From the NCBI GenBank assembly GCA_024650095.1, contig JANKMV010000079.1:1-8200 (forward strand): 8,200 nt of DNA. Reading direction: 5' to 3'. Both the position numbers and the translations under genes were made by a program. Positions 1 through 4,927 of the stretch are shown piece after piece. This DNA is from Bacillota bacterium. GTDB taxonomy: Bacteria > Bacillota > Dethiobacteria > Dethiobacterales > Dethiobacteraceae. Under the pieces are notes generated by a model that was not told the origin of the DNA, searched no databases, and was given only the letters and a program-made list of their open reading frames with translations. Positions within the stretch are counted from its first letter, which is position 1; the number at the start of each line of letters is the position of its first letter.

Positions 1-627
1 GGCCGCCTGAGTTCTCGTCTTAACGTTTAATTTTTGTAATATATTGGCGACATGAGTTTTGACAGTTTTTTCACTGACTATTAATTTTGCCGCGATCTCT
101 TTGTTAGCTAAGCCCTGTGCCAGAAGGGCAAAAACATCCAATTCTCGTTGTGTTAACGTTGTCAGGGGATCATAGCCTGTCTGGGTAGAGGGACTAACCG
201 ATTGCTCACTACGAGTGAATGTCATGGGCGTAATTCCTCTGCCTAAGTAAGTACCACCCTCTGCAACTGCACGAATGGCGGTGGCAAGTTCATCAGGGGG
301 CGCATCCTTAAGGCAATAGCCTGCTGCCCCGGCTTGCAATGCCTGGTAAATCGCGTCCTCACTTCCGAAACTTGTTAGAATCAAGATTCGCAGTTTGGGG
401 TGTTGCATAAGTAACGCTTCTGTGGTTGAAATGCCATCTAATCCAGTCATTTTTAAATCCATCAGCACCACATCGGTTGCTGTTTTATCTAGCAACTGGA
501 GTGCATGCTCCCCACTATCTGCTTCCCCCACAAGTTCAAAGTCCTGTAAACTGCTGATGAAAAATTTAACACCCTGACGAAAAAACGGATGATCATCAAC
601 AATAACGAGTTTAATGGGATTTTTCAT
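1..627 (-). CDS. NarL/LuxR-family two-component response regulator (C-terminus cut by window edge)
   Basis: DNA-binding response regulator that is phosphorylated by a partner sensor kinase and then controls transcription. Reading the minus strand from the ATG at 627 gives 209 open codons to the edge, with no stop. The receiver domain covers about residues 5-120: acidic pair D11/D12, phosphoacceptor D57 in VVLMDLKM, switch T85 in ILTSF, and K107 in GYCLKD. After a linker (about 125-150) comes a LuxR-type helix-turn-helix, LTQRELDVFALLAQGLANKE followed by IAAKLIVSEKTVKTHVANIL. Family members are about 210-220 residues, so only a few C-terminal residues should be missing. GGGGGAGGAT just before the ATG is a strong ribosome binding site. 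The sequence most resembles the LiaR/VraR/DesR branch, but the exact ortholog cannot be named. No kinase gene lies in the window; it could be beyond the left edge. It is divergent from the cold shock gene. Confidence 0.93.
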   Translation of the reverse strand, partial: MKNPIKLVIVDDHPFFRQGVKFFISSLQDFELVGEADSGEHALQLLDKTATDVVLMDLKMTGLDGISTTEALLMQHPKLRILILTSFGSEDAIYQALQAGAAGYCLKDAPPDELATAIRAVAEGGTYLGRGITPMTFTRSEQSVSPSTQTGYDPLTTLTQRELDVFALLAQGLANKEIAAKLIVSEKTVKTHVANILQKLNVKTRTQAA

Positions 628-668
628 TATCCTCCCCCTTAAGACCATAGTAAGGCTATTTTAAGGCA

Positions 669-677
669 AGTATACCA
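669..677 (-). promoter_or_regulatory. Extended -10 promoter of the response regulator
   Basis: On the minus strand the sequence reads TGGTATACT, an extended -10 element (TGn plus TATACT, one mismatch to TATAAT), about 42 bp upstream of the ATG. No convincing -35 is present at 17 bp. This would give a 5' leader of roughly 35 nt. The assignment rests on consensus match only. Confidence 0.45.
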
Positions 678-767
678 TAAATACTGTCAGAAAACATGAC
701 GCTTTAGCTTGTGCATGCCTCAAATGTTAACAAATCATACCTAAATTAAAATAATCTTACTAAAAGT

Positions 768-796
768 TTGCTTTCCTACGGGTTATGTGTTATTCT
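768..796 (+). promoter_or_regulatory. Sigma-A type promoter of the cold shock gene
   Basis: TTGCTT (768-773), a 17-bp spacer, then TATTCT (791-796) preceded by TGT, which makes an extended -10. Transcription would begin near 803, leaving a leader of about 117 nt before the TTG start. A long leader is a known trait of many cold shock mRNAs. A second, weaker match (TTGACG 864-869 with TAAATA 887-892) was judged less likely. Confidence 0.6.
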
Positions 797-837
797 ATGT
801 ACGTATTAAAAAGATGTAAACGAACAAACGATTTGAA

Positions 838-854
838 TTGCCTTACATAGGCAA
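838..854 (+). promoter_or_regulatory. Hairpin in the cold shock mRNA leader
   Basis: TTGCCT (838-843) and AGGCAA (849-854) form a perfect 6-bp stem around the 5-nt loop TACAT. It lies inside the predicted leader, about 65 nt before the start codon and well clear of the ribosome binding site at 907-912. The hairpin is seen directly. A role in cold-dependent translation or mRNA stability is inferred from the gene downstream. Confidence 0.4.
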
Positions 855-919
855 GAAAGCAGTTTGACGTCCCAACCTCTTTTTGATAAATATAACACAT
901 ATTTTTAGGAGGCTTCATT

Positions 920-1117
920 TTGAAAGGTAAAGTTAAATGGTTTAATGCAGAAAAAGGTTTCGGTTTCATCGAGAAAGAAGAAGGCGGAGATGTATTCGTA
1001 CATTTTTCGGCTATTCAAAGTCAAGGTTTCAAGTCTTTAGAAGAGGGTCAAGATGTTGAATTTGATGTAGTAGAAGGTAACCGTGGCCAGCAAGCGGCCA
1101 ACGTCGTACGCTTATAA
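920..1117 (+). CDS. csp: Cold shock protein (CspA family), TTG start
   Basis: Small single-domain nucleic-acid-binding protein of 65 residues, the usual size for bacterial CSPs. These proteins bind single-stranded RNA/DNA and act as RNA chaperones in the cytoplasm, either in the cold or constitutively. The OB-fold signature is intact: KVKWFN near the N-terminus, RNP1 as KGFGFIE (residues 12-18) and RNP2 as VFVHF (25-29), with the aromatic binding residues W7, F8, F14, F16, F26, H28 and F29 all present. The start is TTG: AGGAGG sits at 907-912 with a 7-nt gap, and the protein starting MKGKVKWF matches the family with no extension. The gene has its own promoter (768-796) and a strong terminator (1127-1162), so it is probably transcribed alone. 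Whether it is cold-induced cannot be told from the coding sequence. Confidence 0.97.
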   Translation: MKGKVKWFNAEKGFGFIEKEEGGDVFVHFSAIQSQGFKSLEEGQDVEFDVVEGNRGQQAANVVRL

Positions 1118-1126
1118 AATTCAACC

Positions 1127-1162
1127 AAAAAGAGCATTTCCTCATGAGGAAATGCTCTTTTT
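1127..1162 (+). terminator. Rho-independent terminator after the cold shock gene
   Basis: A perfect 36-bp palindrome: AAAAAGAGCATTTCCTCA paired with its exact complement, ending in five T's. The stem, GAGCATTTCCT with AGGAAATGCTC, is followed by the T tract and begins 10 nt after the stop codon. The A tract on the 5' side means it could also stop transcription from the opposite strand. Confidence 0.93.
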
Positions 1163-1204
1163 CTCATTCCAGATAAATGGTACATAACTACTTTTGTCTT
1201 TAGA

Positions 1205-1289
1205 GCAGGGTATCCCTTTCAGTGGCGCTGATACATGTTGTGTGAGATTCTACCTGCCCAGTAGAGCCGAATGAGGGCTCCTTTTTTTT
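1205..1289 (+). other. Possible structured RNA element ending in a terminator-like hairpin
   Basis: Between the cold shock terminator and the next promoter lie paired segments: GCAGG (1205-1209) with CCTGC (1253-1257), enclosing GTATC (1210-1214) with GATAC (1230-1234). Next comes GAGCC (1264-1268) with GGCTC (1276-1280) around a 7-nt loop, then eight T's (1282-1289). The last hairpin resembles a short intrinsic terminator. A weak extended -10 (TGGTACATA, 1178-1186) could start an RNA of about 95 nt. I match it to no known riboswitch or sRNA. The stems are short and could be chance. Confidence 0.25.
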
Positions 1290-1305
1290 CCATAGAGGCA
1301 AAATA

Positions 1306-1314
1306 TGATATAAT
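1306..1314 (+). promoter_or_regulatory. Extended -10 promoter of the B3/B4-domain gene
   Basis: TGATATAAT combines TGn with a perfect TATAAT at 1309-1314. The -35 position is poor (TTTTCC, 1286-1291). Transcription would begin near 1321, about 30 nt before the GTG start at 1352. Its position rules out the upstream ATG at 1271 as the start of the gene. Confidence 0.65.
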
Positions 1315-1351
1315 GACATTACTATGTGATCATTTTCGAGGAGGGTTACCC

Positions 1352-2053
1352 GTGAAATTTGTTGTGGCAACAGATGTGTTTGTGACTCTAGATGTTTGCT
1401 TTGGCGTAGTAGTGGCAAGGGGGATAAACAATCAGCACGACAAGCAAGAAATCGCCCAGTTGTTGGAGGCAAGCTGCCAAGCGATAGAAAATAGATTTGC
1501 TGAGAGCAAGGTAAAGGAGGCGCCTGAAATTGCGCCATACCGCGAGGCCTTTACCACCTTGGGAGTAAACCCCAATAAGTTTCCCAGTTCAATTGAAGCC
1601 ATGGCATCGCGCATTGCGAAGAAAAAAGGCTTTCCCAACATTAATCCAGTTGTCGATTTAGGGAATGCAATCTCCCTAAAATACTTATTGCCCCTTGGTG
1701 CACATGATCTAGACCAGGCTACGGGCACCATTGCCGTTCGCTATGCCAATGAAGGGGATCGCTTTGTACCCTTTGGCCAAGGAGAAGAAGAGCTTGTACC
1801 CGCGGGTGAATTAATCTATTCTGTGGGCGAAAATGTGAAGACCAGACGTTGGATTTGGCGGCAAAGTGAATATGGTAAAGTCACCGCAGATAGCCAAAAC
1901 ATCTTTTTCCCCATTGATGGCTTTAGCAATATAAATCAAGCAGCTGTACTACGTGCTCGCGATGAGTTAGCTGATCTTTTACAGCGAAATTTTGCATGCA
2001 CCATCTGCACAGGCTTTCTTGATCAAGACCACCCAGAATTTTCTTGGTCGTAA
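1352..2053 (+). CDS. Standalone B3/B4 tRNA-binding-domain protein (PheRS-beta-like)
   Basis: A 234-residue protein of the family resembling the B3/B4 domain of the phenylalanyl-tRNA synthetase beta subunit (COG3382 type). In the synthetase this domain edits wrongly charged Tyr-tRNA(Phe); the job of standalone forms is not firmly known. Family features are a YREAFTTLGVNPNKFPSSIE stretch near residue 65, a segment PNINPVVDLGNAISLKYLLP in the middle, then GAHDLDQATG and a late NIFFPIDGF. The reading frame extends upstream to an ATG at 1271, but GTG at 1352 is preferred: GAGGAGGG ends 6 nt before it, and the frame upstream runs through the promoter. No catalytic, anticodon-binding or EMAP-like domain is attached. 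It is apparently transcribed from its own promoter; the next gene also has one. Family assignment is confident; trans-editing of mischarged tRNA is only inferred. Confidence 0.88.
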   Translation: MKFVVATDVFVTLDVCFGVVVARGINNQHDKQEIAQLLEASCQAIENRFAESKVKEAPEIAPYREAFTTLGVNPNKFPSSIEAMASRIAKKKGFPNINPVVDLGNAISLKYLLPLGAHDLDQATGTIAVRYANEGDRFVPFGQGEEELVPAGELIYSVGENVKTRRWIWRQSEYGKVTADSQNIFFPIDGFSNINQAAVLRARDELADLLQRNFACTICTGFLDQDHPEFSWS

Positions 2054-2066
2054 TCTGTATGTATGG

Positions 2067-2095
2067 TCGACAGGTAATGCAGATTCCCGTATACT
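2067..2095 (+). promoter_or_regulatory. Sigma-A type promoter of the FAD-dependent dehydrogenase
   Basis: TCGACA (2067-2072), a 17-bp spacer and TATACT (2090-2095): one mismatch to consensus in each box. Transcription would begin near 2102, some 36 nt before the ATG at 2138. It suggests this gene is expressed independently of the B3/B4 gene upstream. Confidence 0.6.
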
Positions 2096-2137
2096 ACTCT
2101 AGATTTCTTGTTACATGATAAAAGTGGAGGTGCATTC

Positions 2138-3520
2138 ATGCATCAAGTTTATGATGTCGCCATTATTGGTGGAGGTCCGTCTGCAATTTTTGCGGCGTAT
2201 GAATTGGTAACGAACAATCCCACTATCCATGTCGCCATTCTTGAAGCAGGTGACGATATTTATACACGCACATGCCCCATCTCAGAGAAAAAAGTGGATC
2301 ACTGTATCAACTGTAAGACCTGTGGTGTTATGCGCGGATTTGGTGGTGCAGGCGCTTTTTCGGATGGAAAATACAATTTTACCGCTGAATTTGGTGGCTG
2401 GCTAAATGATTATCTAGCAGAGGATGAAGTACTAGAACTCATAAATTATGTCGACCGAATTAATTTATCGTATGGCGCTCCCGAGGAAAGTTATAGTACC
2501 GCCGGTAGCAATTTGGGTAAGCAGGCCATCGCGCATGATTTGCATCTCTTAGATGCCAAGGTTCGCCACTTAGGCACTGAAAATAATCTCATGATCCTTC
2601 GTAAACTCTATGAGTTTCTAAAGGTGCACTGCGACGTTTTCTGCAATACACTTGTAGCCGATATTTCGCAAACAGATAGTGGCTTTTCCTTAGAAATTAG
2701 CGGTCAGGGAACGGTTGCATGCTCTTATCTCATTGCAGCGCCGGGGCGGGCAGGTTCCGAGTGGTTTTCTCATCAATGTAAGAAGCTAGATTTACCTCTA
2801 TTTAACAACCAGGTGGACGTCGGCGTACGTGTGGAAATTCCAGCCGTTGTCTTTGCCCACATTACCGATGAAGTATATGAGGCAAAATTATTATATCGCA
2901 CAAAACAGTATGGCGATTTAGTACGGACATTCTGCATGAATCCCAAAGGCTATGTGGTTGCAGAAAATACAGATGGTATTGTCACTGTAAATGGCCATAG
3001 CTATCGAGAAGAAAAATACCATAGCAAAAATACCAACTTTGCTCTCTTGGTGAGTAATCGCTTTACGGAACCCTTCAACGAACCACATCAGTATGGCAAG
3101 CGGATAGCCTCCTTTTCCAACTTGCTGTCCGGCGGTGTACTCTTACAGCGTTTTGGAGATTTGGTTAAAGGGCGCAGAACCAACGCCCACCGTTTGGCTC
3201 AGAGTTTTACGAGACCAACGCTCCAGGCGACACCGGGTGATTTAAGCTTGGTTCTACCCAAGCGGCATTTAGATAATATTATTGAGATGATCTATGCTCT
3301 AGATAAGATTGCACCAGGAATGGCTAATAATGATACACTGCTTTATGGAGTGGAAGTTAAGTTTTATAGCTCTCGCCTCAAGTTGACAAAAAAGCTAGAG
3401 ACAGAAATACCTAATATGTTTGCCATTGGCGATGGTGCCGGCATTACACGGGGTTTATCACAAGCAAGCGGCAGCGGCGTCCATGTGGCGCGAGTGATTG
3501 GCCAGCGCTTTCAGGAATAA
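2138..3520 (+). CDS. FAD-dependent dehydrogenase, COG2509 family
   Basis: A 460-residue cytoplasmic flavoprotein with an uncharacterised substrate. The N-terminus has a Rossmann dinucleotide-binding motif, VYDVAIIGGGPSAIFAAYEL (GxGxxA type), with acidic E36 at the end of the second strand to bind the FAD ribose. A cysteine cluster, C46, C56, C59 and C62, precedes the family hallmark GFGGAGAFSDGK (67-78). The C-terminus has the second flavin-binding stretch, AIGDGAGITRGLSQASGSG (from residue 429). Length and motif order fit the family, and the gene looks intact. The start at 2138 is chosen over an in-frame TTG at 2108 because GGAGG (2126-2130) sits 7 nt before it and the motif then begins at residue 5. 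It lies 63 nt upstream of the ketopantoate-reductase-like gene, with no terminator between, so the two may share a transcript. The reaction is unknown; the family call is firm. Confidence 0.92.
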   Translation: MHQVYDVAIIGGGPSAIFAAYELVTNNPTIHVAILEAGDDIYTRTCPISEKKVDHCINCKTCGVMRGFGGAGAFSDGKYNFTAEFGGWLNDYLAEDEVLELINYVDRINLSYGAPEESYSTAGSNLGKQAIAHDLHLLDAKVRHLGTENNLMILRKLYEFLKVHCDVFCNTLVADISQTDSGFSLEISGQGTVACSYLIAAPGRAGSEWFSHQCKKLDLPLFNNQVDVGVRVEIPAVVFAHITDEVYEAKLLYRTKQYGDLVRTFCMNPKGYVVAENTDGIVTVNGHSYREEKYHSKNTNFALLVSNRFTEPFNEPHQYGKRIASFSNLLSGGVLLQRFGDLVKGRRTNAHRLAQSFTRPTLQATPGDLSLVLPKRHLDNIIEMIYALDKIAPGMANNDTLLYGVEVKFYSSRLKLTKKLETEIPNMFAIGDGAGITRGLSQASGSGVHVARVIGQRFQE

Positions 3521-3583
3521 GCAGGCAGGAACATAATGCACACAAACAGAATGTAAAAAAGAAAAGGCAAAGACGGTGATGTA

Positions 3584-4495
3584 ATGCACAACATAAATAA
3601 AGTGGCTCTTGTTGGCTTGGGTGCCATCGGCTGTGCCTATGCCAGTCGTATTATGGATACGGATCCAAAGCTACTCCATGTGGTGGCTTCAGAGAAACGA
3701 GCACAACGCTGGGCGCAAGGTATTCAAGTCAATGGTCACCCATACTTCTTTCCCCTTGTGAGCCCTCTTGGACCACCTGAGCCCATGGATATCGTCTTTG
3801 TGGCAGTGAAGTACCATCAACTACCACAAGCCATCGAGGACATGAGGCGATTTGTTGGTCCACAAACCATTATTCTTTCGCTGTTAAATGGTATTTCCAG
3901 TGAGGAAATAATTGCGCAAGAGTACGGTTGGGAGCATCTGCTCTATGGATTGTGTGTTGGTATCGATGCAGTTCGGGAAAATGGTGTTGTGGAGTTTTCA
4001 CATACAGGCAAAGTGATGTTTGGGGAAAAAACAAATGAAGTACCCTCAGCCCGAGTGGAGCGGGTGCAACGCTTCTTTGCACGATGCAATATTTCCTATG
4101 AAGTTCCCACGGATATGATTCGTGCTCTCTGGTGGAAGTTCATGATTAATGTGGGTATTAACCAAATGTCCGGGGTGCTACGGGCTCCTTACGGCGCTTT
4201 CCAGCAAATACCTGAGGCAACAGATTTAATGAAAGCCGCCATGCGCGAGGTAATTTTGCTCTCGCAGCGAGCGAGAATCGGTTTAAAGGAAGACGATATC
4301 GAAGCATTCATTCACTTTCTTCATACTCTCTCTCCAGAAGGGAAGACCTCCATGCTACAAGATGTGGAAGCGGGCCGTAAAACGGAAGTAGAAATGTTTG
4401 CTGGGGATGTATGCCGTTTAGGTCAAGAGTACCAACTGCCGACACCGGTCAATGAAATGCTCCTGCAAATGATTCATGCCATGGAAAAGATGTAG
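3584..4495 (+). CDS. panE: 2-dehydropantoate 2-reductase family protein (PanE/ApbA)
   Basis: A 303-residue NADPH-dependent reductase. The family's main reaction converts 2-dehydropantoate to (R)-pantoate in pantothenate and coenzyme A synthesis. It shows the N-terminal nucleotide motif VALVGLGAIG, then FVAVKYHQ and LLNGISSEE in the nucleotide-binding domain. The catalytic signature WWKFMINVGINQMSG carries K185 and N189, and the C-terminal SMLQDVEAGRKTEVEMF has the acidic E268 matching the catalytic glutamate of E. coli PanE. All expected active-site residues are present and the length is normal. The ribosome binding site is weak (GGTGA 3575-3579, 4 nt before the ATG), but no better in-frame start exists. 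No other pantothenate gene is nearby, and many genomes hold several PanE paralogs acting on other 2-keto acids, so the substrate is less certain than the family. It is followed by a terminator at 4504-4533. Confidence 0.88.
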   Translation: MHNINKVALVGLGAIGCAYASRIMDTDPKLLHVVASEKRAQRWAQGIQVNGHPYFFPLVSPLGPPEPMDIVFVAVKYHQLPQAIEDMRRFVGPQTIILSLLNGISSEEIIAQEYGWEHLLYGLCVGIDAVRENGVVEFSHTGKVMFGEKTNEVPSARVERVQRFFARCNISYEVPTDMIRALWWKFMINVGINQMSGVLRAPYGAFQQIPEATDLMKAAMREVILLSQRARIGLKEDDIEAFIHFLHTLSPEGKTSMLQDVEAGRKTEVEMFAGDVCRLGQEYQLPTPVNEMLLQMIHAMEKM

Positions 4496-4503
4496 CTGCA
4501 AGT

Positions 4504-4533
4504 GGCGCTTTCTACTGAGAGTGCCGCCTTTTT
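4504..4533 (+). terminator. Likely intrinsic terminator after panE
   Basis: GGCGCTTTC (4504-4512) pairs with GAGAGTGCC (4517-4525) in a 9-bp stem with two G-T pairs and a TACT loop. Five T's follow at 4529-4533 after a GCC gap. It begins 8 nt after the panE stop. An alternative pairing of GGCG with CGCC (4525-4528) would bring the stem right up to the T tract. Confidence 0.6.
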
Positions 4534-4551
4534 ATTTACACTGCAAAAGGT

Positions 4552-4830
4552 AAAATCGCTCGCAAAACAGCAAGCTGTCTAAGGTAGACAGTATTGAAAA
4601 GCGCCGTTAAGGGAACTGAATTAAAGCGCTTTTCTTATACTGGATTAAAACGCTTGCAAATAGCAAGCTGTCTAAGGTAGCCAGTATTGAAAAGTGCTAT
4701 AAGGGAACTGAATAAGAGCGCTTTTCTTATACTGAATTAAAACGCTTGCAAATAGCAAGCTGTCTAATGTAATCAGTATTGAAAAGCGCTATAAGGGAAC
4801 TGAATAAGAGCGCTTTTCTTATATCATTTG
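4552..4830. repeat. Three tandem copies of a 92-95 bp hairpin-forming repeat
   Basis: Unit 1 spans 4552-4646, unit 2 4647-4738 and unit 3 4739-4830; units 2 and 3 are nearly identical. Each unit has: (a) a small stem, GCTTGC with GCAAGC (4652-4657/4663-4668 in unit 2; one mismatch in unit 1); (b) the stretch AGCAAGCTGTCTAA; (c) a long inverted repeat, CAGTAT-T-GAAAAGCGCT with AGCGCTTTTC-TT-ATACTG (4589-4642 in unit 1, 4682-4734 in unit 2; outer arm partly lost in unit 3); (d) the loop core AAGGGAACTGAAT, identical in all three. Unit 2 has AGTGCT in the left arm, which still pairs through a G-T wobble. No open reading frame or clear promoter lies inside. The loop is long for a terminator, though T-rich 3' arms could stop transcription. 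Function unknown; it fills the gap between panE and the threonine genes. Confidence 0.92.
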
Positions 4831-4842
4831 TATGAATTTTTG

Positions 4843-4880
4843 TGGTATACCTAGCCTTTACCTTCCGTTTGTGGTATAAG
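4843..4880 (+). promoter_or_regulatory. Probable promoter region of the apgM-thrC unit, with paired TTTGTGGTATA repeats
   Basis: TGGTATAAG (4872-4880) is an extended -10 (TATAAG) about 48 bp before the apgM start. A second candidate, TGGTATACC (4843-4851), lies 29 bp upstream. Both are embedded in the same 11-bp direct repeat TTTGTGGTATA (4839-4849 and 4868-4878). Neither has a good -35. They may be two start sites or a start site overlapping a repeated operator. Confidence 0.4.
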
Positions 4881-4897
4881 TTAACAAGGAGAATTTT

Positions 4898-4915
4898 GTG
4901 TCAATCGACATGTAA
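4898..4915 (+). CDS. Possible five-codon mini-ORF in the apgM leader
   Basis: GTG TCA ATC GAC ATG TAA would encode M-S-I-D-M. AAGGAG (4886-4891) lies 6 nt before the GTG, and the stop overlaps the ribosome binding site of the next gene (AAGGAG 4914-4919). Spacing and ribosome binding site are good, but a five-residue peptide without a run of threonine or isoleucine codons is not a classic attenuation leader. It may be chance. Confidence 0.15.
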   Translation: MSIDM

Positions 4916-4927
4916 GGAGAGGATTAA

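Noticed and set aside
395..577. Plus-strand open frame of 60 codons
   Set aside because: It lies opposite the response regulator, whose receiver-domain motifs are clear on the minus strand; no ribosome binding site or known similarity.
864..892. Second promoter for the cold shock gene (TTGACG, 17 bp, TAAATA)
   Set aside because: The -35 is good, but the -10 matches TATAAT at only three of six positions; the 768-796 pair fits better.
1205..1290. T-box riboswitch ahead of a PheRS-like gene
   Set aside because: The conserved AGGGTGGNACCGCG antiterminator motif and the length needed for a specifier stem are missing, and the gene's own promoter lies downstream.
1271..1351. Upstream ATG as start of the B3/B4 protein
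   Set aside because: The added 26 residues are translated from the promoter itself, and no ribosome binding site precedes 1271, whereas GTG at 1352 has a strong one.
1200..1538. Minus-strand open frame of 112 codons
   Set aside because: It overlaps the promoter and first third of the B3/B4 gene and has a low-complexity, proline/leucine-rich translation without family features.
3536..3556. Six-codon ORF (ATG to TAA) between the flavoprotein and panE, sharing TAATGCACA with the panE start
   Set aside because: The 9-bp match and tiny ORF are within chance in an A-rich gap; nothing else supports translation.
4552..4830. CRISPR array or replication iterons
   Set aside because: The repeats are back to back with no unique spacers, the period is 92-95 bp, and no cas or replication initiator gene is present.
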